A stretch of 64,000 bases of DNA from Ryuthela nishihirai (Eukaryota > Arthropoda > Arachnida > Araneae > Heptathelidae). The translations under genes and the position numbers were made by a program. The stretch covers positions 7,526,401-7,590,400 of the forward strand of contig JAWZYU010000013.1 in NCBI GenBank assembly GCA_038380435.1, in the 5' to 3' direction. The notes beneath the pieces are model-generated. The model was not told the origin of the DNA. It did not search any database and saw nothing but the letters and a program-made list of their open reading frames with translations. Positions 10,513 to 21,589 of this stretch are shown piece by piece; position 1 is the first letter of the stretch; the number at the start of each line of letters is the position of its first letter.

Positions 10513-12289
10513 CTGTTGAAGCCCAATATATTCACTCATTCAAGATTGTCTTCAATATGATTGATTTTTTGCACTCTTTGTTGATCACTTTCTCATCATC
10601 ATTTTCAAGTAGCCATGGGCAAAGGAGGTCCACCCAGATGCTTGGATCACTTTCTATTGTTTCATAAAACCTCCATAATATCTTTAGAGTGTATAAAGCA
10701 TTTTTTTTCAATGTCTTCCTCAATATTCTTAGCTTCTTCTTCACCATTAACTTTGGAAGCAATGTTTTCATTATAATTATTAATTTCTTAGACGATCTCA
10801 AAATCCATATATGCTTCTATAGTTTGCAAATTTTCATCCCCATTTTCAAATGTGTCTAAATCAATCATATATATCTAATAAATGCCACATAACTGAGCTC
10901 TGTGGCAATCTTTTAAGCCACTTGCTGAGTGTTAAGTTGTCATTGTCACTTGCCTCTTGCTCTATAGGAATAAAATCTTCACGAAAACCATTCCTTGTTG
11001 TTTTTTCAGTCATTGTCTCCTTACTTTGCTTACAAAACAGATGGCATCTAACAAACTTATTATGCAGTTTTTCTTTTTTCAATTCATTCCATAACTTTTA
11101 ACATAATTTCACATAGTATTTGCATTGTAACCTTCATATTACCACTTGATCCAAGATTTTAATTTGCTGGTACAGTTCAGAGGGAGAAACACCAACTTCA
11201 TTTTCTGCAAATTATCAATCTTAGGATGGGTTGGGCAATTGTCCAGAAGGAGTGCTTTTCAGTTTCCTTCCTGCAACTCCCAATCCCAAAGTCATATTTG
11301 CTTAAAACAAATCCAAAGTCTCCCCAAGCTTTTTTCTTTTCAGCAAAATATCAAACAGAAAGGGTTTTAATGTTTTTAAAACATCTAGAATTCTTGCTCT
11401 TCCCAATCACAGTTAATGTATTTTTTTCTTTTTACCATCCATATTTGCATAAACAAGAACTGTAATATGATCCTTAGAAACTTCACTTCCAATGCATTTC
11501 TCTTCTTAGCCCTTCCAGTGTCCACGTCGTCTGGATACATTCAGAGAATCTGAATTGAGAGGTCAAGGACATATGTACCTGTTTTTAGCACAACAAAAAT
11601 ATATTGATTTTTAAAAAATAAAAATTGCCGTTGTAATTTATATATATATATCTTACAAAAATATATAATTCAGGCTTCAAAAATAATATTTTGTTTTTTA
11701 ATTTGATGCACATATTATTAAACTATAATATAAATAATTTGATAAAGCCATCTGATTGCCATTTCTTAGAAGCACTAAATGGTATTGCCGATTTGCTGAA
11801 GCAACCTTCTGATTTAAGCTCACAAGTTTGATTTGAACTATTATCAACAAATTATTCCTTAAATTTTTGAAAATATCCTAGAAATGAACAAAAAAAAAAC
11901 TGTTATTTTAAAAAACGATAGATTTTGGAAGTAATTACAAAATACGTACCGCCTTTTTTTTTTTCATTTCGAACTTGTTTCTGTCATAAACCTATTTCAC
12001 TATTCCAAGTTATTTTTATCATTTTTTCCAGCATTCTATGTATCTTTCCCACCTTAAAATCAAAACTGGAAGTAAACACATCCTTTTTAGAAATTCTGGG
12101 TGTAGCTGCATTTAATTAGTTATGCTTCACTGAAGCTAAGAAGACATAGATAGCTAGCTGACACATGAAATCTCCATTGCATGTGCTATAATTGTTTTAT
12201 ACAGTTTTGGTCAGCATATTGCATACCCTTTGTAAAGTTAGTATTTACTTTTTTTATATTTAAACATTAATTTTCATTTCAAAAGTTTA

Positions 12290-12740
12290 TTTTTGGAAAT
12301 TAGCGATCTTTTGGCCGATCAATAAGTATTGATTTTTTCACAGTCATGCTACATTGTATGGCTGCTTACAACTTGTTGCTGTGGATATTTTAACACCGCA
12401 TTAGGCTATGTGTTAATTTTTATTTTATTATTTTTTACTTTTCCAATAAAACTTTGATCTAGTATCATTTTTTGAAAATAAGTGAGGTCTTGGACATGGA
12501 AGCAAATTAATTTCTGTAGATTTACTTCCATTAGTTAGCGATCTTTCGATCAACTGATTTGTCGAGTTATGCTAGATCGGAGGCTGCCTTAAAAGTTGTG
12601 GCGGATATTTCATTTAACATCCCATTATGTTATATGTAATTTTTCTTTTATTATTTCTTATTTTTTTTAGTAAAAAAACTTTAAGCTTGTACCGTTTTCT
12701 GAAAACGAATGTCTTGGATACGGAAGCAAAATAGACGTCC
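12290..12740 (+). repeat. Tandem duplication of about 240 bp inside repeat S2
   Basis: Two units start at ttagcgatctttt.g (about 12300) and ttagcgatctttcg (about 12535), each followed by a tatgt(g/a)taatttttattttatt stretch, aataaaactttgat/aaaaactttaagc, and a ttggacatggaagcaaa/ttggatacggaagcaaa word. Related words recur near 13440 and 13690, suggesting an older array with the same period. Confidence 0.55.
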
Positions 12741-13246
12741 TTGCTATGGAAATCAGCCATCGTTTGGGAGAGCAATTTCAGGAAGGAGTCCCCTCTGCTA
12801 AACTCACATGGAAAGTTTCATCCTCCCCCCTCTAGAAAAATATATATATTTTTTAAATTACGAGATTTTATGTTTTGTATTGAATGATTTTTAAATGCAA
12901 CCACTCCCCCTCTCAGTACCTTGGCTGTGCCACACAGGTGATATAAGTTTTCTTTTTGCTTTAGTGCACAAACCTTTCTGCATTTAAGAATCAAAGAAAA
13001 AATTCATAATGTTTAGCAAAAACAGCAGCCAAGGAAGTTTTTTTTTCTATTTTATAATCAGTTCAGAAAATCCTATGAATGTGAGAAGTCCAAGTCACGT
13101 TGTATAACACTGCCCATGTTTAAAATATACAATACTGAAAACAATCATTAAAAGAAATAAAAATCATATTTTAGGTTGAATGTTATATTATTTAGGTGGA
13201 AATTTCCTTTCAATAAATATATAATTTAACCATTTTCATTTATCAG

Positions 13247-13376
13247 GTTTTCCAAACTGAAGCCTTAATTGTATAGTGTGATCTTTTTTTCACTATATTA
13301 CATTGAAAAAAGTTTTCCAAACTGAAGCCTTAATTGTATAGTGTGATCTTTTTTTCACCATATTACATTGAAAAAA
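13247..13376 (+). repeat. 65-bp tandem duplication
   Basis: Two adjacent near-identical 65-bp units each begin gttttccaaactgaagcc. The paralogous repeat at about 31226-31290 has one unit, so the duplication arose in this copy after the two separated. Confidence 0.85.
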
Positions 13377-14130
13377 GTTTATTAAAATCAATATGCTTGC
13401 AAATTTGTTTACATTATTTATTTTCATAAAATCCGCAATTAAATTCTGTTTAATTTAGTATATAACATGACCTATTTATTTTTTAACAAAAAAAACTTTT
13501 TTTTGTTATTCAAAAATATATAGTCATTCTATTTATGTGCATTGTAATCATTTCTATTAGTTTTTTTTTAATAAATTTTTATTTATGTTGCCAGATGCAT
13601 CTTTTTACTACACGGTTCTAAAAAAGTCCTATTAAAATAAAACATATCGTCCTAAATACTTTATTTTCAGAAAATCCAAAAGTAAATGCTGATTAATTTG
13701 GCATACAACATGCCATAATTCATTTCATTAGTTATTTGGCAAAAAAGCTCTAAAGTTAGTGTTTTTGGCTGAGCATTGGGAGAAAATAGTTTGGTCTTTG
13801 AATGGAAACCTGTTTTTTAGGCTGGGCACTGGAAGGGTTAGATTTTAACATTTCATCTGGAATTAACTGACAAAAATAGATCATTTCATTAGCATTAAAA
13901 ATTTTCTTGTTCAGATAGGCTTCATGAACTTTTGGCCAGACTGTGCTCAGCCACTCTTTGTTGCTTCTTTATTTAACTTTTGGCCTCTCCACAGATTTTT
14001 GAAAAAAAATAATTTGTGGCAAAGTTTAAAACAATTAATCCAACCATTCATTCATTTTTTTTAAAGCTTAGCTATGTTTTCTGCCTTTACCATTAGAAAA
14101 GGACCATTCAGAGGAACATCTGCACTCCAT

Positions 14131-14990
14131 TGTTGATAAATAATAAATAAACTCAGCATACTTGGTATTAACCTATAAATTACCACTTTGAAGTCGATTT
14201 AAATTTTAAAGGAAAAATTGCCTTGAGCTGGGTGGGATATGAACCCACGACCTCCTGATAACATGTTAGGTGCTCTGGACCATTGAGCTACTGGCCACTG
14301 ATCAAGATCTCTAATTGATGATAAGAACCATTTCAACCTACTTCCCATGTAGGGAGTGTTCAGGAAATTTTCATCAGATGTGGCAGACACATGCTATATA
14401 GATGGAAAATATTTCCTTACAAGTAATACAGTTGATAAATAATAAATAAACTCGCTTGTGGCAAAAATTGCCTGAACACGCCCTACATAGGAAGTAGGTT
14501 GAAATGGTTCGTATCATCAATTAGAGGAGATCTTGATTGGCAGCCGGTAGCTCAGTGGTCCAGAGCACCTGACATGTTAACAAGAGGTCGTGAGTTCATA
14601 TCCCACCTGGCTCAAGACAATTTTTCCTCTAAAATTTAAATCAACTTCAAAGTGGTAATTTATAGGTTAATACCAAGTATGTCGAGTTTATTTATTATTT
14701 ATCAACTGTATTACTTGTAAGGAAATACTTTCCATCTATAAGGCATGTGTCTGCCACAGGTGGCAAAAATTGCCTGAACACTCCCTCCATAGGAAGTAGG
14801 TTGAAATGGTTCATTTCATCAATTAGAGGAGATCTTGATCAGCGGCCAGTAGCTCAGTGGTCCAGAGCACCTGACATGTTATCAGGAGGTTGTGGGTTCA
14901 TATCCCACCTGGCTCAAGACAATTTTTCCTCTAAAATTTAAATCAACTTCAAAGTGGTACTTTATAGGTTAATTAACTCCATTGTTGTCT
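14131..14990. repeat. Palindromic array of tRNA-like repeat, family C (3 units)
   Basis: Units of about 301 bp each contain a tRNA-like segment: cagtagctcagtggtccaga (A box), a CCTGA/TCAGG anticodon-type stem, and gggttcatatccc (B-box-like). Unit 1 is on minus (about 14133-14430). Units 2 and 3 are on plus (about 14450-14740 and 14750-14985; ggcaaaaattgcctgaac recurs 301 bp apart). Units 1 and 2 form a hairpin with arms near 290 bp. The word gttgataaataataaataaa bounds unit 1 on both sides. The family recurs at 16400-17250, 54905-55012 and probably 58492-58879. Confidence 0.75.
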
Positions 14991-15360
14991 GAACCATTTC
15001 AGCAATGTTTCATCCAGGTATTCTCATACAACCTCCTGTATGCATTTAATTTTTGATCCATGTTATTCAAATGCATGGATAATTTTTACTTAATAATTTT
15101 AATAATTTTTACTGAAAACACTACAGCTTTTATTTTACCATTTCTGACTTGTTTATAATTTTAACTTTATCCTCCAAAGTCAAACTTTTTTTCTTACAAC
15201 AAGCAATGGGTATATGAAAATAACTTCAGCATTTCAAAGATTTTACAATACAAGCAAAGAATTTAACATTCATTTATACTTAGAAAACAAATGCTCTCTG
15301 GTAGTGTAGGAGATAAAATGACTGGTTCAACATGTTTCATGGGCATTGGATTGTATAACT
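14991..15360. other. Intronic stretch, nothing recognised
   Basis: AT-rich sequence without motifs between the family C array and a family M SINE. Confidence 0.5.
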
Positions 15361-15725
15361 TCTGAGTGGCATTCTTTTTGCACACAATACGTTAAATGGC
15401 CAAGTCACAAGGACCCTATTGGCTCAGAAAAGGTTGGGGGGAACCCACTGGACAGCTGTTAGGAGAAAAATGGTAGTCTCCTTTCTAGGCCATCCAGTGT
15501 ATTCTTTAACGTGCACAGGGTATATGGCTCTCCTGCACATGGGACCATGGCTTAACATCACATTCAATGGACAGCAGCCTTTCCTAGCCTATCGGTGGCT
15601 CCTACTGATATGGGCAGGGTGGTCAGTTTTGGCAGAGATAAACCTCAATGCTGGCCCAGTTGAGACTCAAACTGGGAACTGCAGAGTACCAACCTGGTAT
15701 GCTACAGGTTGAGCCACCCGTGTTT
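15361..15725 (-). mobile_element. SINE family M, copy 2
   Basis: Minus-strand copy: tail-side cttctgagtggcattc at the left, core with ttaacgtgcaca and cttaacatcac, and the tRNA head gttgagccacccgtg at the right. Moderately diverged. Confidence 0.8.
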
Positions 15726-16395
15726 CATGCACACCCAAGGCATTTAGGTCTGGGATGTACATTAGGTGGTCCCATCATCTTCAGCATGGAAAATGCTCCT
15801 CAATTATTCTCCAAACATTAAACTAAATTTGGCAACCCCCTACCTACTTTTCCTATATGCACATTTGGATAATTTCACACCACAACCAAACATTTATCCC
15901 ACAGTTTTATATAAAATAAAGCCTTCAACAATATAACAAAACTTCAAAACTCTATTTCCCAAACCCCTCAAAGGAGGGCATCACAAGTACTACCTACCCA
16001 CCCCTTCACCCAACATGTTCTGAGCCTAAAGTAAACAAACACTAATTGCAGCATGCTAACATCTGTGTGCCACAAAACAACCATTTCACTTGATGTTGCA
16101 TTGGTGCAACAATGAGAAACAAGTAATGCATACAATACATTATTTGCTCTTCTGGAAAAGTTGTGACATATGCTGGAAATCTACAAATGCATTGGTTAAT
16201 GTCCACAGCAAATCACAGATTCTAACATTATATTTCCTCCCTAAGTACCGCTTCCAAACTGATGTCAACCTTACAACAGAATCCCCAAGAACAGCAGCAA
16301 AATCAAGAACATAGCACCTCCCACCTACTATGAAATACCTGTCATACCATTCTTACTGCTTTAGTTAAATTTTCTGTGGGGTTACACTTTGGAAA
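15726..16395. other. Intronic stretch, nothing recognised
   Basis: No convincing coding or repeat content. A 74-codon frame at 16090-16314 has no motif and is not called. Confidence 0.5.
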
Positions 16396-17255
16396 AGAAA
16401 TGTTCCACTAAATATTTAACCACTATTAAGCTGTTTTATGTAAAAGGATGGAGATGAGTCTAGAGGAAAAATTGTCTTGAGCCAAATGGGATATGAACCC
16501 ACAACCTCCTGTCATGTCAGGTGCTAACCACTGAGCTACCAGACACTGATCAATCTCTCCTCTACTGCTGATGTTATGCTATACACTATCTGGTCAATCA
16601 CTGTCTTTTGAGTGCATTTGAGGGCTCTTTTTCTTAAGAGCCATCCCAGGTATGTGCACACAACCAACCTCCTCACTGATATTTTTTTTGTGAGCAAACT
16701 GGAATCTGCATCACTTCTGGTATGATAAATAGTACCTAGTATTTAAAAAAATGAATTCACAGCTCATCATTGATTTACTGAGCGTTTAACTATTATTAAG
16801 CTATTTTATGTAACAGGATGAAGATGGGTGTAGAGGAAAAATTGTCCTGAACCAGGTGGGATCTGAACCTACGACCTCCTGATGACATGTCAGGTGTTCT
16901 GATCACTGAGATTTGTTCACACACAAAAAAAGTATCAGCTAGGAAGCTCCTGGCAGATGGCTGGTTGTGTGCCCATACCTGGGAAGGCTCTGAAGAACAG
17001 AGTTCCCAAATGCACTCAAAAGACAGTGATTGACCAGATGGTGTATAGCATAACATCAGCAGTAGAGGAGAGATTGATCAGCAGCTGGCAGCTCAGTGGT
17101 CAGAGCACCTGACATGTCACCAGAAGACTGCCAGTTCAGATCCCATCTGGATCAAGGCAATTTTTCCTCTACATCCGTATTCATCCATATATCATAATAG
17201 TGGTTATATACTCAGTAAATCAATGATGAGCTGTGAATTCATTTGTCAAAATATT
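16396..17255. repeat. Palindromic array of tRNA-like repeat, family C variant
   Basis: Three units: about 16400-16740 (minus), about 16745-16915 (minus, truncated after gatcactgag) and about 16916-17250 (plus). The outer two form a long hairpin: gcataacatcagcagtagag, tgcactcaaaagacagtg and cagctcatcattgatttact occur in both orientations. Each unit holds the tRNA-like core (cagctcagtggtcagagcac, CTGACATGT, ttcagatcccat). It differs in body from the 14.1-kb array. Confidence 0.72.
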
Positions 17256-17288
17256 CCACTTTCAGTAATCTGAAATCAGAACATTTAA

Positions 17289-17350
17289 CCCTTCCAGTCC
17301 AGGATGTCTGCATACATTCACAGAATTCAAAATGAGAGGCCAAGAACATA
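17289..17350 (+). mobile_element. piggyBac-like left end, truncated
   Basis: TTAA (17285-17288) is followed by CCCTTCCAGTCCAGGATGTC and words matching 11510-11575 (catacattcacagaatt, gagaggccaagaaca). The adjoining Tc1-like element at 17353 appears to have inserted into it. Its right end was not found. Confidence 0.6.
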
Positions 17351-17352
17351 TA

Positions 17353-18442
17353 CACTGCTGGCCATTAAAAGTTCAACACCAGGAAGAATTCATAAGATTG
17401 TTCTAAAATATGCAAGATGGGTAGCCCATGAGAGAACATGTAAATGATTCAAAGCGCAGCACATACGCACATCATGTGTGACAGTAACACCCCCTGGAAC
17501 CCCCTGGTGTAAGAGGAGATTACAAAGAGCTGGTGTAAAGCACTGGAATTGTGTTTGCTTGCAGTTCTTGCACACTAAAGAATCAAGTATGCCCCATTGA
17601 AGAACACAGCATCCATACGACCAGGTTTCTGACTTTGATCGAGGGAAAATTGTGGGATTACGGGAAGGAGGATTATCATACCGAGACATCGGTGCTTGTG
17701 TTGGATTTGCACATGGATAGTGTGAATGGCATCACATTGTCTTTTCAGATGAGTCCCACCTCAGTATGCAGCACTGTGATGGACAAATTCCTATCTGGCG
17801 GTACCATGGCGACAGGGTCAGTGAGACATGCATGATGCAGTGCTTACAGGTCCAGCCCCTGATGTTATGGAATGGGGTGCCATTGGCCTCCACTCATGCA
17901 CACGCCTCATACACATTACTGGTACTTTGAACAGTCAGTGTTGCATCACTGAGGTGTTGGAGTCTGTGGTCGTACCTTATTTTCAGTGGCTCTCTGTTGC
18001 CATTTATCAACAGGACAATGCCCGACCAAATGTGGCATGCATCATCAAACAATTCTTGGATAGCCACTATGTGACACTTCTGCCTTGGCCTGTGCATTCA
18101 TCGGATCTGTCCCCAATTGAACATGTCTGGTCCATGATCTCACGATGACTATCACACCAGCAGCTGCTACAACAGATGAAATTTGGCTATGTATTGAAAC
18201 TGCATGGACTGACATTCCCCAAACACACATCTTATGTCTCATCTTCTCAATGCCAGACCATGTAGCAGCAGTTATTGCTGCTCATGGTGGCCACACAAAA
18301 TACTGATTTCTTCATATTCCACAAGTCTGACCAAGTTGTATTTGTAATCATTTGATCCTTGTAACATAAGCTATGTATTCACTAAATATAGCTTTGATAT
18401 CTCTTGTCTTTCCTGGTGTTGCATTTTTAATGGCCAGCAGTG
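17353..18442 (+). mobile_element. Tc1-like transposon, internally deleted
   Basis: Terminal inverted repeats start CACTGCTGGCCATTAAAAGT at 17353; the complement (cctggtgttgcatttttaat, ggccagcagtg) ends at 18442. TA flanks the left end (17351-17352); the right flank is TT, probably decayed. Length 1,090 bp, shorter than a full element. Confidence 0.88.
17625..18305 (+). pseudogene. Tc1-like transposase, deleted and frameshifted
   Basis: An N-terminal helix-turn-helix piece (DFDRGKIVGLREGGLSYRDI) is followed by a deletion, then FSDESH with the first Asp (about 17747). Next come YQQDNARPNVACIIKQFL with the second Asp and LSPIEHVWSMISR with the catalytic Glu (17828-18148 frame). A C-terminal ISSMPDHVAAVIAAHGG is one frame over. 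Family placement rests on these motifs. Confidence 0.85.
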
Positions 18443-18717
18443 TTTATAACACAGAGCAATTTTAATCTTAATTTATATTCTCCAAATTAGCACACTGTGG
18501 AAAATTTAATATTTCAAATTAAGAATTACACACATTTTTGAATTAGATATAAAAATGATCTTGGCAAAATCTCAGTCACCAGAATCCATACAGTAATCCA
18601 TAGCATACAAAAATGATGTAAATTAATAACACTAATTATTAATAATGAAAATATATACACAATACTTAAATGAGATGTTGTTCATTCACATTAAGTTGAT
18701 ACTTAAATATATCTTAC
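18443..18717. other. Intronic stretch just 3' of SART3 exon three
   Basis: AT-rich; nothing recognised apart from the splice donor at its right edge on minus. Confidence 0.5.
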
Positions 18718-18820
18718 CAAATAGAGGAACTGACAGTTGGCGTCTAAAGAGTGATAGTATTTTATTTTTCTGTTGATTTAGCTGTTCTTCTACTTCTGGC
18801 TGTGGACTGCTACCGGGAGG
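18718..18820 (-). CDS. SART3: SART3 exon (linker and HAT helix), third in this window
   Basis: The 103-bp exon lies between acceptor ttctatttattag and donor G|GTAAGA. It starts on a whole codon after the previous exon and ends with a lone G that pairs with AT of the next exon to make Asp. The peptide begins PPGSSPQPEVEEQLNQQ, a variable polar linker, then reads KILSLFRRQLSVPLF, matching SART3 KVHSLFRRQLAIPLY. The frame is open. The linker replaces the EAARLEK stretch of vertebrates, which fits a loop between HAT repeats. Confidence 0.9.
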
Positions 18821-19360
18821 CTAATAAATAGAATTGTAATTCAACTACTCTGGTGCAGATATTGAAATGGAGCAATAATTGCTATGAATTAGACATTGTA
18901 CAAACAGGATGTTGGGTCCTGTGAATTATACAACATAATCTTTTATGTACCAGAAACTAATTTCCTGTTTATACCTGAAACAAATATATATGTAGGAAAT
19001 TCGAAAAACACTATGTTACCAATTTTTTTCTATACACGAAACTGCCTTTCTCATGCACTCTTGGTACTTTTTAACATCAATCACGAAAAGAATAAATTGA
19101 ATTTCAAACTAATAAAAAAAATTACCTACTATCATTCAAAAAAGTTGATTATATTGCATAAATAATCCCGTTGGAAAGAAAATCAACAATGCAGCAAACT
19201 ACTATAATTGTGATCTTAACACGTAAGTCATGAAAGTTATTTACTTCTTTTTAAAGTGTCATAAATAAATTATAATTGTGAATTTTCATTCTGTTACCAT
19301 ATCTTAAATTTTTAATCAGTTTGCAAGGTTTTCAAAAAAAAAAGTTATTTTTGATTGGAA
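18821..19360. other. AT-rich intronic stretch, nothing recognised
   Basis: The 89-codon frame at 18896-19165 shows no motif and is A/T-driven. No terminal repeats seen. Confidence 0.5.
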
Positions 19361-19364
19361 GTGC

Positions 19365-19812
19365 ATGCAAATCAACAAACAGCTGAGTTGCACCAAGATA
19401 TGCAAATGATTAAACTATGGGCCAATACAGCTGCATCATTTGCCATTATCAGAAAAAATGCCCTGCCATTAGGTTACAAACTTAGACCAGTTGCTAGAAC
19501 TGCTAGTTTTAAGAGGCAGTGAAGTTTGCATGGAATAACAAGGCAACAGATTTGCTGATCATAATAATCAGCTGAGAGAATTGAGGAAAATTATTGGCCT
19601 CCAACAAGCTGGATGGTCAACTCCCATATTGCATAACATGGGCCATAAAAATGCAAACAGTACATCAATGCTGGCAGCAGTTTTTGAGAGAAGGCATGAC
19701 CTCTCAATAGCCAGGATCTGGAGCACACGGGACAACCATACCATGGAGGAGTTTGATCCACTAGCAAGCTGACACCACCCCTACAGCCACTCTATCTACC
19801 ATCAGAAGAGTG
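19365..19812 (+). pseudogene. Tc1-like transposase 5' fragment
   Basis: LRKIIGLQQAGWST and HNMGHKNA at about 19575-19650, then a broken stretch ending in ATLSTIRRV (about 19780-19812), fit the N-terminal domain of a Tc1-like transposase (RIIGL.EAGWS.R.IA..LG.S; SLSTIRR). The left 200 bp may be its 5' end. It stops where a mariner fragment begins. Confidence 0.6.
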
Positions 19813-19814
19813 GT

Positions 19815-20793
19815 AATGTTGCTAAAAGTTAAGCCATCACAAGACAAACCATACATTGAAGACTGGTGGAAGCAGAACTTTATGCAAGGTTTCCACTGCA
19901 TAAAGTGCATCAGGCCATCCACAAGGATCATTGATAAAACATTTAATGACATCTGTGGAATTGTTGGACTAATATACGAATCATGTCAACAGATTCAAAC
20001 AGAGGAACTCAACATGAGGTGGACTGCTGCCAAATTTGTGCCTTGACTGCTGATTCAGGACAAAGACAACATCAACTCACTGTGTATAGGGACCTGCAAG
20101 TCAAAAAGGACTAAAACTTCCTATTTAAAGTCATAACTGGTGATGAAAGCTGGGTTTATGGATATGACCCAGAAACAAAGTAGCACTCATCTCAGTGGAA
20201 GAGTCCCCTTTCCCTGAGACCAAAGAAAGCAAGGCAGGCAAAGAGCATTCTGTTTGTTCATTTGATGTGGAGGGAATTGTGCACAAGCAGTTTGTTCCTA
20301 CTGGCCAAACAGTGAATCAACACTACTACATCAAAGTCCTGAAGCATTTGAGGGAGAGTGTGAAACAAACATTGAGAAAAATGGCATGCACAGGATGGGT
20401 GGTGAATCATGCCTGAACTGGTAGGGCCTGCCTACACAGCCCTGTCTGTTCAGCAGTATTTGGCCAAAAATAGCATGGCTGTAGTCCCCCCCCCCCCTTA
20501 CTCATCAGACCTCATCCCCTATGACTACTTTCTGTTCCTCAAGATGAAGTTCCACTTTAAGGTCAACAATTTTACTGTTTCGAAGTGATTTATGCAGAAT
20601 CAAAAGAGGTTGCTGAACAACATCTCAAAAAAAAAAAAGGAATTTCAGAGGTGTTTTCAGCAGTCAGAAGAGCATTGGGCTTATCGTATTAGCTCCTGAA
20701 GGGACTAGTTCAAAGGAGATAACAGTGATTAAACCTAAAGGTAAGACAACATTTTTTTTATCAGTAGTCTGGTAACTTTTGGATTACACCTTG
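19815..20793 (+). pseudogene. mariner transposase fragment with right end
   Basis: Words in order: KTFNDICG and YESCQQIQTEELNMRW.AAKFVP; TGDESWVYGYDPETK with the first Asp (about 20137-20181); then GIVHKQFVPTGQTVNQHYYI (20195-20416 frame); SVQQYLAKNSMAV; YSSDLIPYDYF. The right inverted repeat ggtaacttttggattacacc ends near 20793 with TA after it. The left end and N-terminus are missing. A distinct lineage from the mariners at 126 and 21590. Several frameshifts. Confidence 0.85.
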
Positions 20794-20807
20794 TATGTAC
20801 ATAATCC

Positions 20808-21265
20808 TCAAGCAAACTGTGCAATTTACTTCTCCAAGCATATTTGCCCTGAGCTACAGCTGCAATATTTTGCCACTGGCCAATCTAGCAAAGATCTGTC
20901 ATCCAGCCATTGAGCAAATGTCGACGATTGTCACACAGGATACATTTTTCATCACATATTACAACTTGCAAAAAAGAACCCTTTGGTTTCATGTGAGAAG
21001 GGAAGTGCAAACTTCATGTTAGTGTGCCTTATGAGGGTCCATTAATTCATTCAAAGCCAATTCTAGCAAAGTTCTGTTTGACACTGTCTGTGCACAACAT
21101 CTTAGATCCCCCCCCCTCCTTTTTCATGGCCTTTTGGTATACTGTTGATAATCCTATTCACCAATCTATAGTTATGCATACAGGCCATATGATCTGTTTT
21201 GCATATTCAGATTTTCTCTACATACCATTCTTTCAAAATCCAAAATCATACTCAAAGCTCTTAGC
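20808..21265 (-). mobile_element. RTE LINE 3' end fragment, R6
   Basis: Aligns with the RTE C-terminal region of copies R4 and R5: cctcaagcaaac, gcaatttacttctccaagca, atttgccctgagctaca, then ctattcaccaatctatagtt and atacaggccatatgat. Degenerate and broken by short insertions. Confidence 0.65.
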
Positions 21266-21587
21266 TAGTCTGGAGGATTTAAATGATCAGCACTAAAGCT
21301 CTGTGACATTGCACATTCTTTGCAGAATGGAAAATAAATGATCGTATTTGACCAGATCAATATGTAAAATTGATCTGGCAGTCCTCTCCTTACATTGCTT
21401 TCTAGAAGAGAGAATAACATCTGCTTTGAAGAATAGTAGCAACCTGCAGCATCTTAGGCACTTGATGAATTTTGGTGAATCCACAAAACCTTCCAAAACC
21501 TTTGTTGATGGAAAATGGAGCCAAAATTCCTATTTATTGATCATCAGTACAATGTGTGACCAGAAATAAGGGAGACGAAGAAACATA
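21266..21587. other. Intronic stretch, nothing recognised
   Basis: No motif in the short frames on either strand (21293-21569). Confidence 0.45.
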
Positions 21588-21589
21588 TA

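Larger units (their letters stand above)
11510..13837 (+). mobile_element. piggyBac-like non-autonomous element with TTAG duplication
   Basis: Ends are CCCTTCCAGTGTCC at 11510 and its near complement ggcactggaaggg ending 13837. TTAG occurs at 11506-11509 and 13838-13841. Interrupted Tigger coding sequence resumes on the far side, so both boundaries are supported. piggyBac elements normally duplicate TTAA and start with CCC; TTAG is a variant or a mutated copy. The interior has no transposase and contains the S2 repeat, shared with 30575-31863. The same left end occurs at 17289-17350 beside a proper TTAA. Confidence 0.7.
10540..14130 (-). mobile_element. Tigger/pogo-like transposon relic, split by another element
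   Basis: Two blocks on minus (14130-13842 and 11505-10540) together read a pogo/Tigger transposase. The element at 11510-13837 separates them, with TTAG duplicated on both sides. The N-terminal DNA-binding part is missing beyond 14130. A short 3' end of an RTE (ccatgggcaaaggaggtcca) lies at 10591-10641 within the tail. Confidence 0.72.
10861..14130 (-). pseudogene. Tigger-like DDE transposase, degraded
   Basis: In transcription order the upper block gives NGW, K.CH...ICGEAKS, E..SEQE-like spacer and NANEM, then IPDEMLK, corresponding to Tigger HNI..KICGEAKS...IFNADETGL...P.KTLK; the D-E of NADE is recognisable. After the insertion, 11505 onward reads KCIGSEVSKDHITVLVYANM, then KKNTLTVIGKSKNSRCFK, then KKAWGDFGF and KLVFLPLN-like words. 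These match SKDRITVLL.ANMDG, LVIGKS..PRCFK and KLVFLPPNTTS of the family. Many stops and frameshifts; no product is expected. Confidence 0.72.

Noticed and set aside
10532..10801. 89-codon frame as a host gene
   Set aside because: It lies in the degraded C-terminal part of the Tigger relic and in an RTE tail; lysine-rich from A runs.
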